Assembly (NCBI RefSeq): GCF_003324165.1
Contig: NW_025407885.1
Span: 23,792-87,791 of the forward strand
Direction of reading: 5' to 3'
DNA: 64,000 nt
DNA from: Naegleria lovaniensis
Taxonomy: Eukaryota; Heterolobosea; Eutetramitea; Acrasida; Naegleriidae
Under the pieces are notes generated by a model. That model saw only the letters and a program-made list of their open reading frames with translations, did no database searches and was not told where the DNA came from. Positions 9,776 through 20,134 of this stretch are shown piece by piece (the stretch's first letter is position 1; every line of letters starts with the position of its first letter). A program made the translations under genes and the position numbers.

Positions 9776-11451
9776 TTATTTTCTTGGAGGATTTGAGTGC
9801 TTTCGTCTGATGTTTGAACCGTACTTGTTGCCGATACTTTTAGAGGAAGATGAATTAGAACCACTACTGTTGGAGCTGCTACCAGTAGATCCTTGTTTTT
9901 TACCCTTATTATTGTTGGCACCAGAATTATTCTTTCCATTTGGTCTTCGATTTGAATTTCCTTGTGGTCTTGAAGTGGATCCACTTCGATTATTGGCACC
10001 ACCTCCTGATTTTTGAGATGAAGTATTCTTCTTCGAACCATTTCTCTTGAACAACTCCATTCCAGATTTCACATCTCCAATGGCACTATTAGTGGAATGA
10101 GCTGTAGAAAGTTTGGAGATGAGAGAAGTTTTTCTGACATTGGAAACGACCTTTTTCGCATTGGTAGCTACTCTTCGAATGTTCTTCATGATGGCTGCTC
10201 GATTCTTGACAGCACTTGTGGCTTTGGTTAATGTCGTTTTCAATGATTTGAAATTTTTTGGAAGTTTTGCAACATTCAAAAGACCAATGGATTTGGCAAC
10301 ACCATGAAGACCAGTAACACCAGCAACCAAGTTAATACTTCTCTTAACAGCAAGATATGCTATTATTTCAACATATCAATTTTCAAACATGTCAGTAATC
10401 ATTTTCACATGACAAAAAAAACATGAAAACTCGCTTCCATCTTTCACAATTACTTACGCTTGGACTTGACCACAGGAGCAATCTTCTTGGCCACCTTTGC
10501 CTCAATAGGTCCCAACTTTTTTTCAGAAAAATTCGAAACTCCTGTTCCCACCGTCGATGCCGCTTTGGCCGCCCTTTCGAATCCCCACTTTTGCAACTTT
10601 TGTGAAGCCGTTCCTGAAAGCCATTTTCCAGCTTTTGAAATTGAAGTCGAATAAGTTCCAATTCCATCGACAAAGTTCATGACATTACTGGCAACTCCAA
10701 TGGCAGGTAAAATGAAGAGAGTTTTTGCTTCTTGGTTGTTGGATGAACTTTCCAAAGAGACAGAAGGAGGTTCTTGTTTTTTGACAGCATTCAAATAGGA
10801 AAGTGAAGAAACCATTAATTCAGCACTTGGATTGGCAGCTTTGCTTGTCAAGTCACGAGTGACTGCTAAAAGTTGAGTTTTGAATTCTTGTTGGGCTTGA
10901 GTGAGGCCTGAGTTTGGAATGGCGTCATGGATCTATTGAGAAGCGTTTTCAAATGTACGTTTAATATTCATTGACATTTGGCATGTAAACGATTTATATA
11001 AATAGAACACCAATAACAATACCTTTTTCACTTCATTCGCAAATTGCAACAAACTTTCAGCAATTTCTGTAGCCATCTTACTTGAAACAGCATCATGAAC
11101 TTGAGTGGCAATTTCTTTTGTTGTGGAATCCAATCGAACTTGTTCTGGTTGTTGTGAAGAAGACGAAGACGAGGTTTCTTCTTGTTGAGAGCTTGTCATT
11201 GGAGTACTTTCCTCTTGAGATTTTGATGAAGAAGAGGATGTAGAAGAGGTGGATGAAGAGCGTTTACCGGCACCGTTCACATTTACATTGACAATTAACT
11301 CGACTCCACCATCACGACGATGACGAACAGAGACATCTCGAGCCAAAGTGAAAGTCAAGAAAAGGGATAACAAGAGAAGTAGTTGAATGAGAGTGGACAC
11401 CTTGAAGAGGCGCAGAGTCCCACCTGGTGTTGTTTTCTTGGAATTTATCAT
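9776..11451 (-). CDS. Unrecognised secreted or membrane-anchored Ser/Lys-rich protein
   Basis: Three exons: 11451-11023, 10932-10458, 10359-9776; GT-AG introns with matching phases give 495 residues. A hydrophobic segment (STLIQLLLLLSLFLTFTLA, near residues 19-37) after a basic start is a signal peptide or anchor. A Ser/Thr/Gln-rich stretch follows, then amphipathic helices (KEIATQVHDAVSSKMATEIA), a Lys-rich middle (KVAKKIAPVVKSK) and a basic, Asn/Gly/Ser-rich tail ending RRKHSNPPRK. I recognise no family. The ATG at 11451 is the first in frame. Its upstream region was once shared with the racemase gene that now starts 2.3 kb away, because a retrotransposon lies between them. Confidence 0.7.
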
Positions 11452-11752
11452 GATGGCGAAACGAGTGTTGTTGACACCAACTGACAGTTGTCACTTTTTT
11501 TTTTGAGATGGGTCAGACTTTACCTTTCCTCGCGCACTGGACTATTTCCAGCAAGGTGTACCATCATCTTTCGGTTCCTTCCATTGTGGTACCCTTGTTC
11601 CTTCAAGATCAACCTATGAGAGATCTCGTCATGAATTGAAGTTCACACCAGGAGGACCAAACATCTTCTCAATAAAATATATCAAATAAAAGAGAATAGA
11701 AATAATACAATACTTTCATTGATTCATTATTAAACGAATGATCGATCTACGT
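11452..11752. promoter_or_regulatory. Former divergent promoter region
   Basis: About 300 bp between the minus-strand gene start at 11451 and the retrotransposon target site. Without the insertion this would be the shared divergent promoter of that gene and the racemase gene. No defined motif is assigned. Confidence 0.4.
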
Positions 11753-11771
11753 CGTCAACAATGAGATTTTT
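11753..11771 (+). repeat. Left target-site duplication of the non-LTR element
   Basis: The 19 bases CGTCAACAATGAGATTTTT match 13713-13731 exactly. This copy carries the ancestral ATG (11761-11763), which now runs straight into the poly-T run and is dead. Confidence 0.85.
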
Positions 11772-11854
11772 TTTTTTTTTTAAGAAGGAAAGTTTATTAC
11801 AATAGAGTTGTATTGACAACATGTTTGTAGTGAAACTCCTGCCAATTGGCAGCA

Positions 11855-13712
11855 TTAGATAATGTTTGTACACCTTGATAGTTGTTGATTCCATGTGTAG
11901 TGATTGTGAAGCCATTCATTTCTGTTATTCCATATAGTGTTGTTGCATTTTGCAATTTCTTTGATGATGATTTTGTGGATGTTTGGGTTAATTCGAATAG
12001 ACTCTGAATTGGTTAATCCAGTAGCGTATTGAAGATTAGTAAAGCATATTTGTAAAATTTTCTTCTTAGTCTCTTCACCTAGTTCGTTTTGCTTGATAAT
12101 TTTTGCTATGTTGTTTTTACATTTGTTCCTTGTAGTCTTGTGATGAGGGCAATGCAAGAAGATGTGTTCAGCTGTTTCTTTTGCACCGCAGATGCATTTG
12201 ATATCCGTATTGGTGATTTTGTTGATCCTAGAAAGGGTGCTCATGGCATTATATCGTATTCTTGTCATTTGATTGATTGTTCTGAAGCCTATTCCAATAG
12301 AGGGATGTATGTTGATGAATTTGTTTTGAANNNNNNNNNNTTTCAGAATTTTGTGCATTTTGTATTCCGATTGTTTTTGACATTAATTCTAATCCATTAT
12401 CTGTTACTATTCCATAACCAGCTCTTTTGTTGTAGAAACTTCCATCCGTTGCTATGATTTTAGCCTTTTCAAAGGCTCGTTTTGTGGCTGTTGAATGTTT
12501 GTTGTTAATGATGTTGTATCTGTTTTTAAGTTTCTGGAGGTTATTAGATACTTCATTTCTGATTTCTTCATTATGAATGAGGTTGATTTGGTGGGCATAA
12601 AAAACATGATTGCGGATTAGGCCATAGCTCACTTTGTTCCACTTGTCGTGGATAAAAGGGATGATTGGTGATTTTTCAATAGGTTCAGCACTGTTCCATA
12701 GGTTGATGTTGAATTCCTTGTTTGCTCTCGCAGTTATTTTAAAGTATGGTGGAAAAGGGTCTAGTTTCTTGAGGCTCATGTTAGTAGGCCATTGGCATGT
12801 GATCGGGTTGAGCCCGAGTGATTCATTGCACATTTTGATCATTTGTTTGGTGGTGCTTCCCCAATAGTGGTCATCTTGGAGCATGATTTTTCTAATTTTG
12901 CTAAAACAGTCTATTTTCCAGAGCATCTCAATGTCTTTGAGACTTAGTCCTCCTTGTCGTTTAGGTAGATATAACCATTTAGGGTCAAGCTTTTTCTTTG
13001 TTTTGAAAATTTCATTAATTCGGGCATGGATTACTTGTTTACATTTTTGTATTGTGGAACTATCTGAGATTGAGTAGCTATGGTATAGTATGAACGGAAT
13101 AATGTCAGTGTTAATCACATTGATTACTGATTGAATTGTTGCATTCATGTGTATGCCATTACACTTTTGTTTTGTTCTTTCAATGATCCATTTGTTGAGT
13201 TTGGAAGAATCGTTTTTGGTATTGAAGTGAGCTCCTAATGCAATAAATTCGTCTTTGGAGAAATGGAATTTGTCATCAAGAAGGATAATGGCAGGGACAT
13301 TGCTAAAAAATTCTGTTTTGTCGGGCTCTAAATCCATTCTTTTTGTGTTTAAGAGGTTTCTGAGAACGGAGTACATTTCCATTAGTTCCTTGGTTTCTTT
13401 GGATACTAAGACTATGTCGTCTATCCATCCACCGACAGCAAAGCCAAAAGGACCTGCTTGAGGGTCGATAATATATCCTTTGTAATTCTGTTCGATATGT
13501 TGTAATACTGGTTCCACAGAGATTTTAAACGCAGTTGGAGAAAGTCCGTCACCCTGTTGTAATCCTATTTCATTCGTATATCCTGATGATAGAGTATTAT
13601 TTGTGAAGATTTGGCATCGTGTGTGTGAGATGATGTCATGGATTTTTTGTCCCACTTCTTGTGGTATTCCTAGATGTTCTAGTCCTTCGATAAGGCATTG
13701 ATTGTCAATAGA
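11855..13712 (-). pseudogene. LINE polyprotein fragment: RT, RNase H, zinc knuckle
   Basis: The open part starts mid-palm (SIDNQCLIEGLEHLGIP, after the first RT motif). It continues with GLQQGDGLSPTAFKI (RT motif B), GGWIDDIVLVS (catalytic box, IDD in place of the usual ADD) and GAHFN. A thumb/connection region follows, then an RNase H start (IATDGSF, AGYGIV) cut by the gap at 12331-12340. Beyond the gap, in another frame, is a C-terminal CCHC-like knuckle (KCICGAKETAEHIFLHC) ending at 11855. Endonuclease and the 5' RT motifs are missing, so the copy cannot mobilise itself. RT plus RNase H plus knuckle recalls the I/R1/Tad-type groups; the exact clade is not assigned. Confidence 0.85.
12331..12340. 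other. Assembly gap (10 N) inside the retrotransposon
   Basis: Ten Ns interrupt the RNase H region. The reading frame changes across them and most of an RNase H domain (about 100 residues) is absent, so the true gap is probably longer than ten bases. Confidence 0.95.
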
Positions 13713-13731
13713 CGTCAACAATGAGATTTTT
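13713..13731 (+). repeat. Right target-site duplication; regenerates racemase ATG
   Basis: Exact copy of 11753-11771. The ATG at 13721-13723 opens the intact racemase frame. Confidence 0.85.
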
Positions 13732-15426
13732 CCAATTTTTTCACTTTCCAAAAAAAATGTCTCGTACGAATCAACCGAATCCAACAAATCAAACAACAAG
13801 AAATTCTCTTCCACTTTCTGGAATTACAGTATTCGATTTGTCTCGACTCTATCCAGGTCCATTATGTGCTCAATTATTGCAAGATTTAGGAGCACTAGTG
13901 ATTAAAATTGAAGATCAAAGTGGAGGAGACCCGACGAGATATTTCCCTCCATTGATGAAAGAGTAGGTGTTTGGGTTGTTGTTGTTTGGTGAGATGAGGA
14001 TTATTGATGATGATGATTGCTGAAAATAATATTTTTGGATATATTTGGAAATTTAAAATCTTTGGATCGAAAAATAATTAATGATTTTTTTTGAACAATA
14101 GAGAGGAGGATTCTGAAAAGAATAGTAGTTATCTCTTTCATTGTTTTAATAGAAACAAAAAATCAATTGCTTTGGATTTTAAACGAAAAGATATTTCACA
14201 AATGTTAAAAAAGATTTTATTTCAAAAGGAATTGTTTGGTCATGAAACACCGAGTGGTGTGAGAGTTTTAATTGATAGTGCTCGACCTGGAAAATTAGAA
14301 CAATTGCTTGGAATTAAACATGTGAGTGAGTTATGGGAGGAATTTCCAGCGCTTGTCATTTGTCGAATTTCTGCATTTGGACAAGATGTGAAAAAATATG
14401 GAGATATGCCAGCTCATGATATGAATACTGTTGGAGCAGCTGGTAAGTGGTTCGTGGAGAGTATATTCTCTGTTCGGGAGTCTGACTTTGAATGATCTTG
14501 GTGATATTTCATAATTTCCATTTTTAGGAATTTTCAACATTTCTGGAGACGTTTCTGAAAAGAATTCCGGATTGAAACCTCTTCCTATCCAACTCTCAGA
14601 TGTCATGACTGGTTACAGCTCTGCCTTACAAGTAACTTCTCTCATTCGAAAATTAGAATCCATTCTTCAAAATCCAATTTTCACACAACAAGAAAAAATC
14701 GAATTATTGAAACAAGTGAATCGACAAATTGATGTCTCCATGTTTGACAATGCCATTGCCACGATTCAAATGTCTCTCACGCTACAACTCAACGGATATG
14801 AAGAAATGGCATCCAATGGAAGACACGTCCTAGCTGGTTCCATATTAGGATATAATATTTATCCAACTAGGGAAGGATTATTATCGGTTGGATGTTTGGA
14901 ACCACATTTTTGGAAAGCATTTCTCACAGTATTATCTCGATATGAAACCATTCATTCGTGTCCACAACAAGAACAATTCAAAGATTCTGAACGACCATCC
15001 AACAACACCATTCCACAACAAATTCATTCCCAATCATCCACTCGAATTCTTCCTCTCACCAAATATACTTCTCCTCAATATTTATTTTCCAATGATTCTG
15101 AATTGAAAAGTCGTATTACAAAAATTTTGACAACAAAAACAGCATGGGAATGGGAAGAAATTTTCACACAACACTGTGCAAGTTCTGAAAAGTTGCCAGT
15201 CACGAAAATTCGAACATTGCATGAAATTGATCGAGAATTATTGCGGGAACGAAATATGATTGCGAATATGGATCAGAAGAAACAGCGTTGGATTGTAAAA
15301 AATGCATTGGATTATTCGTCATTGTTGAAAAACACAACTTTGGACCATTCTTTGCAAGGTGATCATCATCAACGAGGACCTCAATTAGGAGAACATAATG
15401 CCATGTTCCTCATCTCCAAATTGTAA
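13721..15426 (+). CDS. Alpha-methylacyl-CoA racemase, peroxisomal
   Basis: Exons 13721-13962, 14102-14442 and 14528-15426 (GTAGGT/ATAG, GTAAGT/TTTAG; phases match) give 493 residues. CoA-transferase family III enzymes of this branch invert the 2-methyl centre of branched acyl-CoAs before beta-oxidation. Motifs: GITVFDLSRLYPGPLCAQLL, GALVIKIEDQSGGDPTR, NRNKKSIALDFK, RPGKLEQLLGI and MPAHDMNTVGAAG, the last with the catalytic Asp. The end is SKL, a type 1 peroxisomal signal. The protein is about 110 residues longer than animal enzymes, with a polar insert around residues 345-380. The first ATG lies in the retrotransposon target duplication; a second in-frame ATG at 13757 (MSRTNQ) would avoid it. 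Upstream DNA is now LINE sequence. Confidence 0.9.
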
Positions 15427-15571
15427 TATTATTTATTTTTTTGTGACTTTTTCAAGTTTCAATTTGAAGTTTCAATTTCACAACTTAAAATAAATCTAGA
15501 AAAATAAATTCACAAAAACAATGAAAAAATTGAAAACATTGTTCACAACAACAACCTTCAATCATTGAAAC

Positions 15572-16372
15572 ATGCCCTCTCTCTTTCAATCTCTCCCCAA
15601 AGAGTCTTTTCAACAACAAACTTTGAATTATCTCAATTCTGTACCCATTCGAAAACATGTCACTGCAGCTACTACCGACGACTGTGTGGTGGTCTATCAG
15701 GCATACAATCCAGAAATTGCACAACATGCAGTTTCTCATCAAACCTTTGAAAATTGTTCCAAGTTTAGCATGACTCGAATGACTTGGATCAAAACAAATT
15801 ATTTGTGGATGATGTATCGGAGTGAGTATGCCACGAGTAAAAATCAAGAACGGATATTGGCATTGTTTATTGATAAGGAATATTTTGAAAATTCAATATT
15901 GGGTGAGTTGATATATTCGAATTTCAATTTATTATTTATTATTTTTTTTATATGAATTTAAATTTATAATAATTGTAATATTATTATTTTGTATTTATAT
16001 AAATATTTAGGAAATGGAATTTGTAGTTATTTCTATTACGGATTAGACCAAGTCTATGGCAGTGAAGAGGAATGGAAGAAGTTAATGGATCAACAAAAAC
16101 ATGCCAACACTTGTGTGCGAGTTCAATGGGATCCCTACCACGATCCCTCCGGAAATAAATTACCAGAAGTAAGGGCCATTCAAATCGGATTGAAGGGTGA
16201 CATTGTCAAGGAAATGCTTTCTCAACATAAAGTGAAAAAAATTGAGGATATTACTTCGTATGTGAGGGAACAACATGAACATTGGAAGCAAACGGGAGAT
16301 TTAAGCATTCCAGTGGAGAGATTGTATTCGATTGAGAATGAGGAAATTAAAAGAAAATTGGCGATTATGTAA
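15572..16372 (+). CDS. DUF4291 family protein
   Basis: Exons 15572-15902 and 16011-16372 (GTGAGT...ATTTAG, phase 1) encode 230 residues, a normal length for the family. Family blocks are VVVYQAYNPEIAQHAV, MTWIKTNYLWMMYRSEYAT followed by NQERILALFI, VRVQWDPYHD and RAIQIGLKGD. The biochemical role of DUF4291 is unknown. It is soluble, with no signal or membrane segment. It lies tail to tail with the Zn2Cys6 regulator (219 bp apart) and 145 bp behind the racemase. The intron is very AT-rich compared with the exons. Confidence 0.82.
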
Positions 16373-16591
16373 ATTATATTCATTCGCGAACAACGACAAA
16401 GTTTGATTTGACAATAAAAGGAAATGAAAATATTACAAAAAAGTAACGTTCCGAATGGAGTACGCTTAGCATTCAAAATTGAAAAAAAAGCTCGTACTAA
16501 TTGTGGACACACCTTTCTTGTCAAGACAACATGTTTAAAAGTTCAAAATTTAATAAGCGAATCACATGCATGACAATGACAACAAAACTCA

Positions 16592-19366
16592 CTACACATG
16601 ATGAGTTACAACAGGATCTGTGGAAAAGGCAACTGCTTCTAAATCATTTTGCAAGGAATCGACCAGTGTCGAAAATTGAATACTCGATTGCAAATTATCA
16701 ACAGAAATGCCCTTCTTGTGTAGTATTTGTGTAATTTCATTCACAAGTCCATCATAGTAAGCGGATGGATTTTTCAAATGTCTTTTGAGTAAATTAATTC
16801 CTCTCAAATCATGAGCTAAAATTTCATAATAATCGATCTGACCAATCATGCTGCCATCCAATGAAGTAATTCCAGTGTTGTAGGCACTTCGTTGACCTGC
16901 TTCAATGGCACGAACGATATGAAGATGAACTCTGGCAGCCAATGCAACATAGCTAATCATATCAATGGAACAGAATGGATATAAATCTGTGTAGGTTGTG
17001 TACGTAACTCGCAATGCACATTCTTCAATGAGATCTTTTCGTTGTCCAGCTTTTGTGAGAATGGCTATTTTCAATCCATTCGAAATAAACAAGTAGACTA
17101 AATCAATTTTAGAAAATGGTTTCGAGTTTGCTGTTTTCGTTAACATGTTACTCTGTGCATACATTAATTTAGTCAAGGTATCAATCACGTCTAACATTTC
17201 TTGATAATTATGTTCGGTAATTTCCTGTGAAACAAGATCATGAAATTCAGGAGGAAGTGATTGTCCAGTAGAGAGAGTATACATTTGTGGAATTTGCTTA
17301 ATCATGTCCATCACATTACCAGAATAGTCATTAGAAATTCGATTGTTACATGTGGATATTTTAGCATAGGCATGAGCTCTTTTAAGGAGTTGAGCTCGAT
17401 CGTCCAATGCATTTTCATTTGCAAGTGATTCCAAATAAAATTCACAACATTGTAAGAAAAATTTGGCAGTCTTCAAATCATGATTCAAAGATTCCACAAA
17501 TGACATGTAACAAAAAGCAGTAGCTACATAAAAATTAGAGTGATGACAAAACACGGTTGACAATGCGTGACGTGCTTCAAGCATAGCTCGAGCTGCATCT
17601 TCAATTGTTCCACATCGTTGCTCAACAAGTGCTCGAATGACTGTAAATAACACTTCCACTTCTCGCTTATTTGGAGTTCCTGGAGGACATTTTTGTTCAT
17701 CCAAATAATATTCGAGTTCGTCACGAGAAAACAATGGAAAATCAGCAGCCAAGCAAGTGAAATAAATATCCACAATTTTAGATTTTGCACGATTTGGAAT
17801 GACAGGCATATAGGGTGTCAAATTTGATGATGATTTAGATCGATTCTTCTTTTTCTTCTTTTTCTTTTGTTGTGGTTGAGAAGTATTCCTCTTGGGAGTG
17901 CGATATGTACACTCCACTCCTCTTGAAACACATTTTGTACATGATGGCAGTCTCTTGTCACACTACGTATATCATGAAAGTTAAGTTTAATCCTCTTGTA
18001 CAACTCTACATGTAGAAACACAAACCTTTTTATGAAGCTGTCTGCATTGCACACAGGCAATAGGATGGAATTCACATTCATCCTCTGCATTCGTATGGTC
18101 ATCAGAATCGTCAGAGGAGTCTGAATCTCCCGATGAATATTGCTGCAATGGTGGCAAAATGCCACTGTAAAATATTTGCTGTGAAGAGTGAGTCATTTGT
18201 GGATTACTAGGAGTAATTGAAAGATTATTTTGAGGTGATGAATACCCGTATTGTTGTTGATGAGGTGATGATTGATTGGATGAAGGCATATTGGAGGTCA
18301 TGGTGACACTTGTTGGTAGAGATGCAACATGTTGATGGCCTGCATCCAAACTTCCAGTGTCACTTGTCATTAGAGATAACAGCGAAGAGGAAGAGGATGA
18401 TCCTGATGAATACGTGCCCATGTTGGTACCAAAATTACCACTTGTAGAACCGTGCATGCTATTTGTCATTATTTTTTGATTTGACGGCGAGTTTGTTGTG
18501 GTTACGTTCGAGAGGTGATGAACGTGGAATTGTAGTTGTTTGTTGGTAATACCATGGCCACTATTGGATTTGTTTTGTAAAGTAGTATTCCTAGAAGTAG
18601 TTACACCGGTGTTTGTAGTCATCATCATTGGATGATCTGAAACAATGTTCCCATGATTACTCCACAAAATGGCGTTGGAATTGCCATTCGTGTTGTTGTA
18701 TAAAGTAGAATGAGGTTCATTTGTGTATGACATCTGACCGTTATTGCCAACATGCATGTTGTGGTAATTTGTTTGAGATTGTGTTGGATTTATGTTTGAC
18801 AGAATTGTGCGCTGTTGTTGATGCATCTTTGTCGAGGATGATCCTCCAAATTTTGATACAGTCAAATTTGCTTGTTGTTGTTGTTGATGCATCTGATCTA
18901 ACATCATATCCAATAAACTTGAAGTATTGCTATTGTTGACATTACTTCCTAGAATAATGGTATTAGCCGATAATACAGATGACGACGAGTAGGACATGGG
19001 ATAACCGTTTTGTTGTTGTTGTTGCATCAAATTTTGGGAGTCATTTGTCGTGCCACTTCTCATCTCAAAAGGATTTGAGTGTGGTGGAGATATATATCCT
19101 TGATGATGGGGAATGGTTTGTTGTTGTTGTGGAATGGAAAGAACTGAATGTGATGGAGATGCCGTTCTGTTCTCTGTTTTAGTTGGCAGCAGCGTCATGT
19201 TCGGCTGTGAGGAGAGATGATGAGTGGATGAAATACCATCGTCGCTGTTATTGCTATTACCCCTACTCGTCATGGTGTTGGTCATGTTACTCGCTGTAGA
19301 AGTATTCATTGCATGAGTTGGCGAGGAGGAGGGAAGAGGAGACGAATTATTTGTCCTAGATGACAT
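16592..19366 (-). CDS. Zn2Cys6 transcription regulator (copy 1)
   Basis: Exons 19366-18026 and 17962-16592 (GTTTGT...CGTAG, phase 0), 903 residues. The N-terminal half (about 430 residues) is Ser/Asn/Gln/Thr-rich with polyQ, typical of activation regions. The zinc cluster spans the splice junction: ACVQCRQLHKK from exon 1 and CDKRLPSCTKCVSRGVEC from exon 2 give CX2CX6CX5CX2CX6C, the fungal-type binuclear cluster. A run of seven lysines just after it is a likely nuclear signal. The C-terminal 400 residues are helical (ADFPLFSRDELEYYLDEQ onwards) and have the position of a fungal-style middle regulatory domain. A second such gene is at 35253. ATG 19366 is the first in frame. Targets are unknown. 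Confidence 0.85.
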
Positions 19367-20134
19367 TTCAGAATCTTGTGAAAAAGGTATTGACTGGATG
19401 AGAGAGATCTCTCTTGGCAAAGAATCCAAGATTGAAAATTGAGAGGAATCAAGGAGTCTAGCCAGTGAGTTACTTGTTGTGTGAATCACTATCGAGTAAA
19501 TGTGTGAGTGGTCTCTTGTTTTTTTCTTGAAAGAAAACCCCACAATTTACATGTTGGTGATGATCACCCATAATTCTTCCTTGTTCATGCTACAAAAGTA
19601 GTGGTATTATGCGATTGGGATTTGAGGGGAGACAATAGGACGACGAGTCAAGTAATCCGAAGATGTGGCGCTCAAATACCAGGCCAACACACAATGTTTA
19701 AAAGGTTTGACACTTGCGAGGTTCTTTCAAATTTGAATAGCCACCAGGGATGTTAGTTTGATGTCTGAAACCCATATGCCAATTTCATGTTGTGGATCCA
19801 AACAAGTACATGAAATAGAATGCTAATCATACTACTTGAGGAGTGGAAGCGACCACAAAAGGTGGTGCATCCATTATAAATTCTATGATTCAAAATGCAT
19901 TCTGAAGAAATCAACAAACAAACACTGAATTCTTGGACAAGCAACCGGAATCACTACTCAGAAATATCTTTCGTCAAGTGATTGTTGGATCACGTGCCTC
20001 GTTTGTCAAGAGAGCACACAAAAAGGATATCCAGGAACGGACCCGATTATGTGCCAAACATGAATCTCCTCTCGAACTACATTCCAATCCGACAAATTTA
20101 CTCCGCCGACACTGCAAGAATTCAGTTGTATGGC
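19367..20134. other. Intergenic, 768 bp
   Basis: Upstream region of the Zn2Cys6 gene and 3' flank of the cullin gene. Plus-strand frames between about 19880 and 20135 are open but lack a convincing start, run into antisense cullin sequence and match nothing I recognise. No RNA gene seen. Confidence 0.35.

Larger units (their letters stand above)
11772..13712 (-). mobile_element. 5'-truncated non-LTR (LINE) retrotransposon
   Basis: The element lies on the minus strand. Its 3' end is a poly-A tail seen as a T run (to 11781), and its 5' end breaks off inside the reverse-transcriptase domain at 13712. It is bounded by a perfect 19-bp target duplication (11753-11771, 13713-13731), the hallmark of target-primed reverse transcription. 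About 1.94 kb is present plus whatever a gap at 12331-12340 hides. It separates the racemase gene from its original upstream region. The perfect duplication argues for a fairly recent insertion. Confidence 0.9.

Noticed and set aside
18838-19130. Plus-strand Val/Cys-rich frames around 18721-19182
   Set aside because: Antisense of CAA/CAG polyQ stretches in the Zn2Cys6 regulator; not independent genes.
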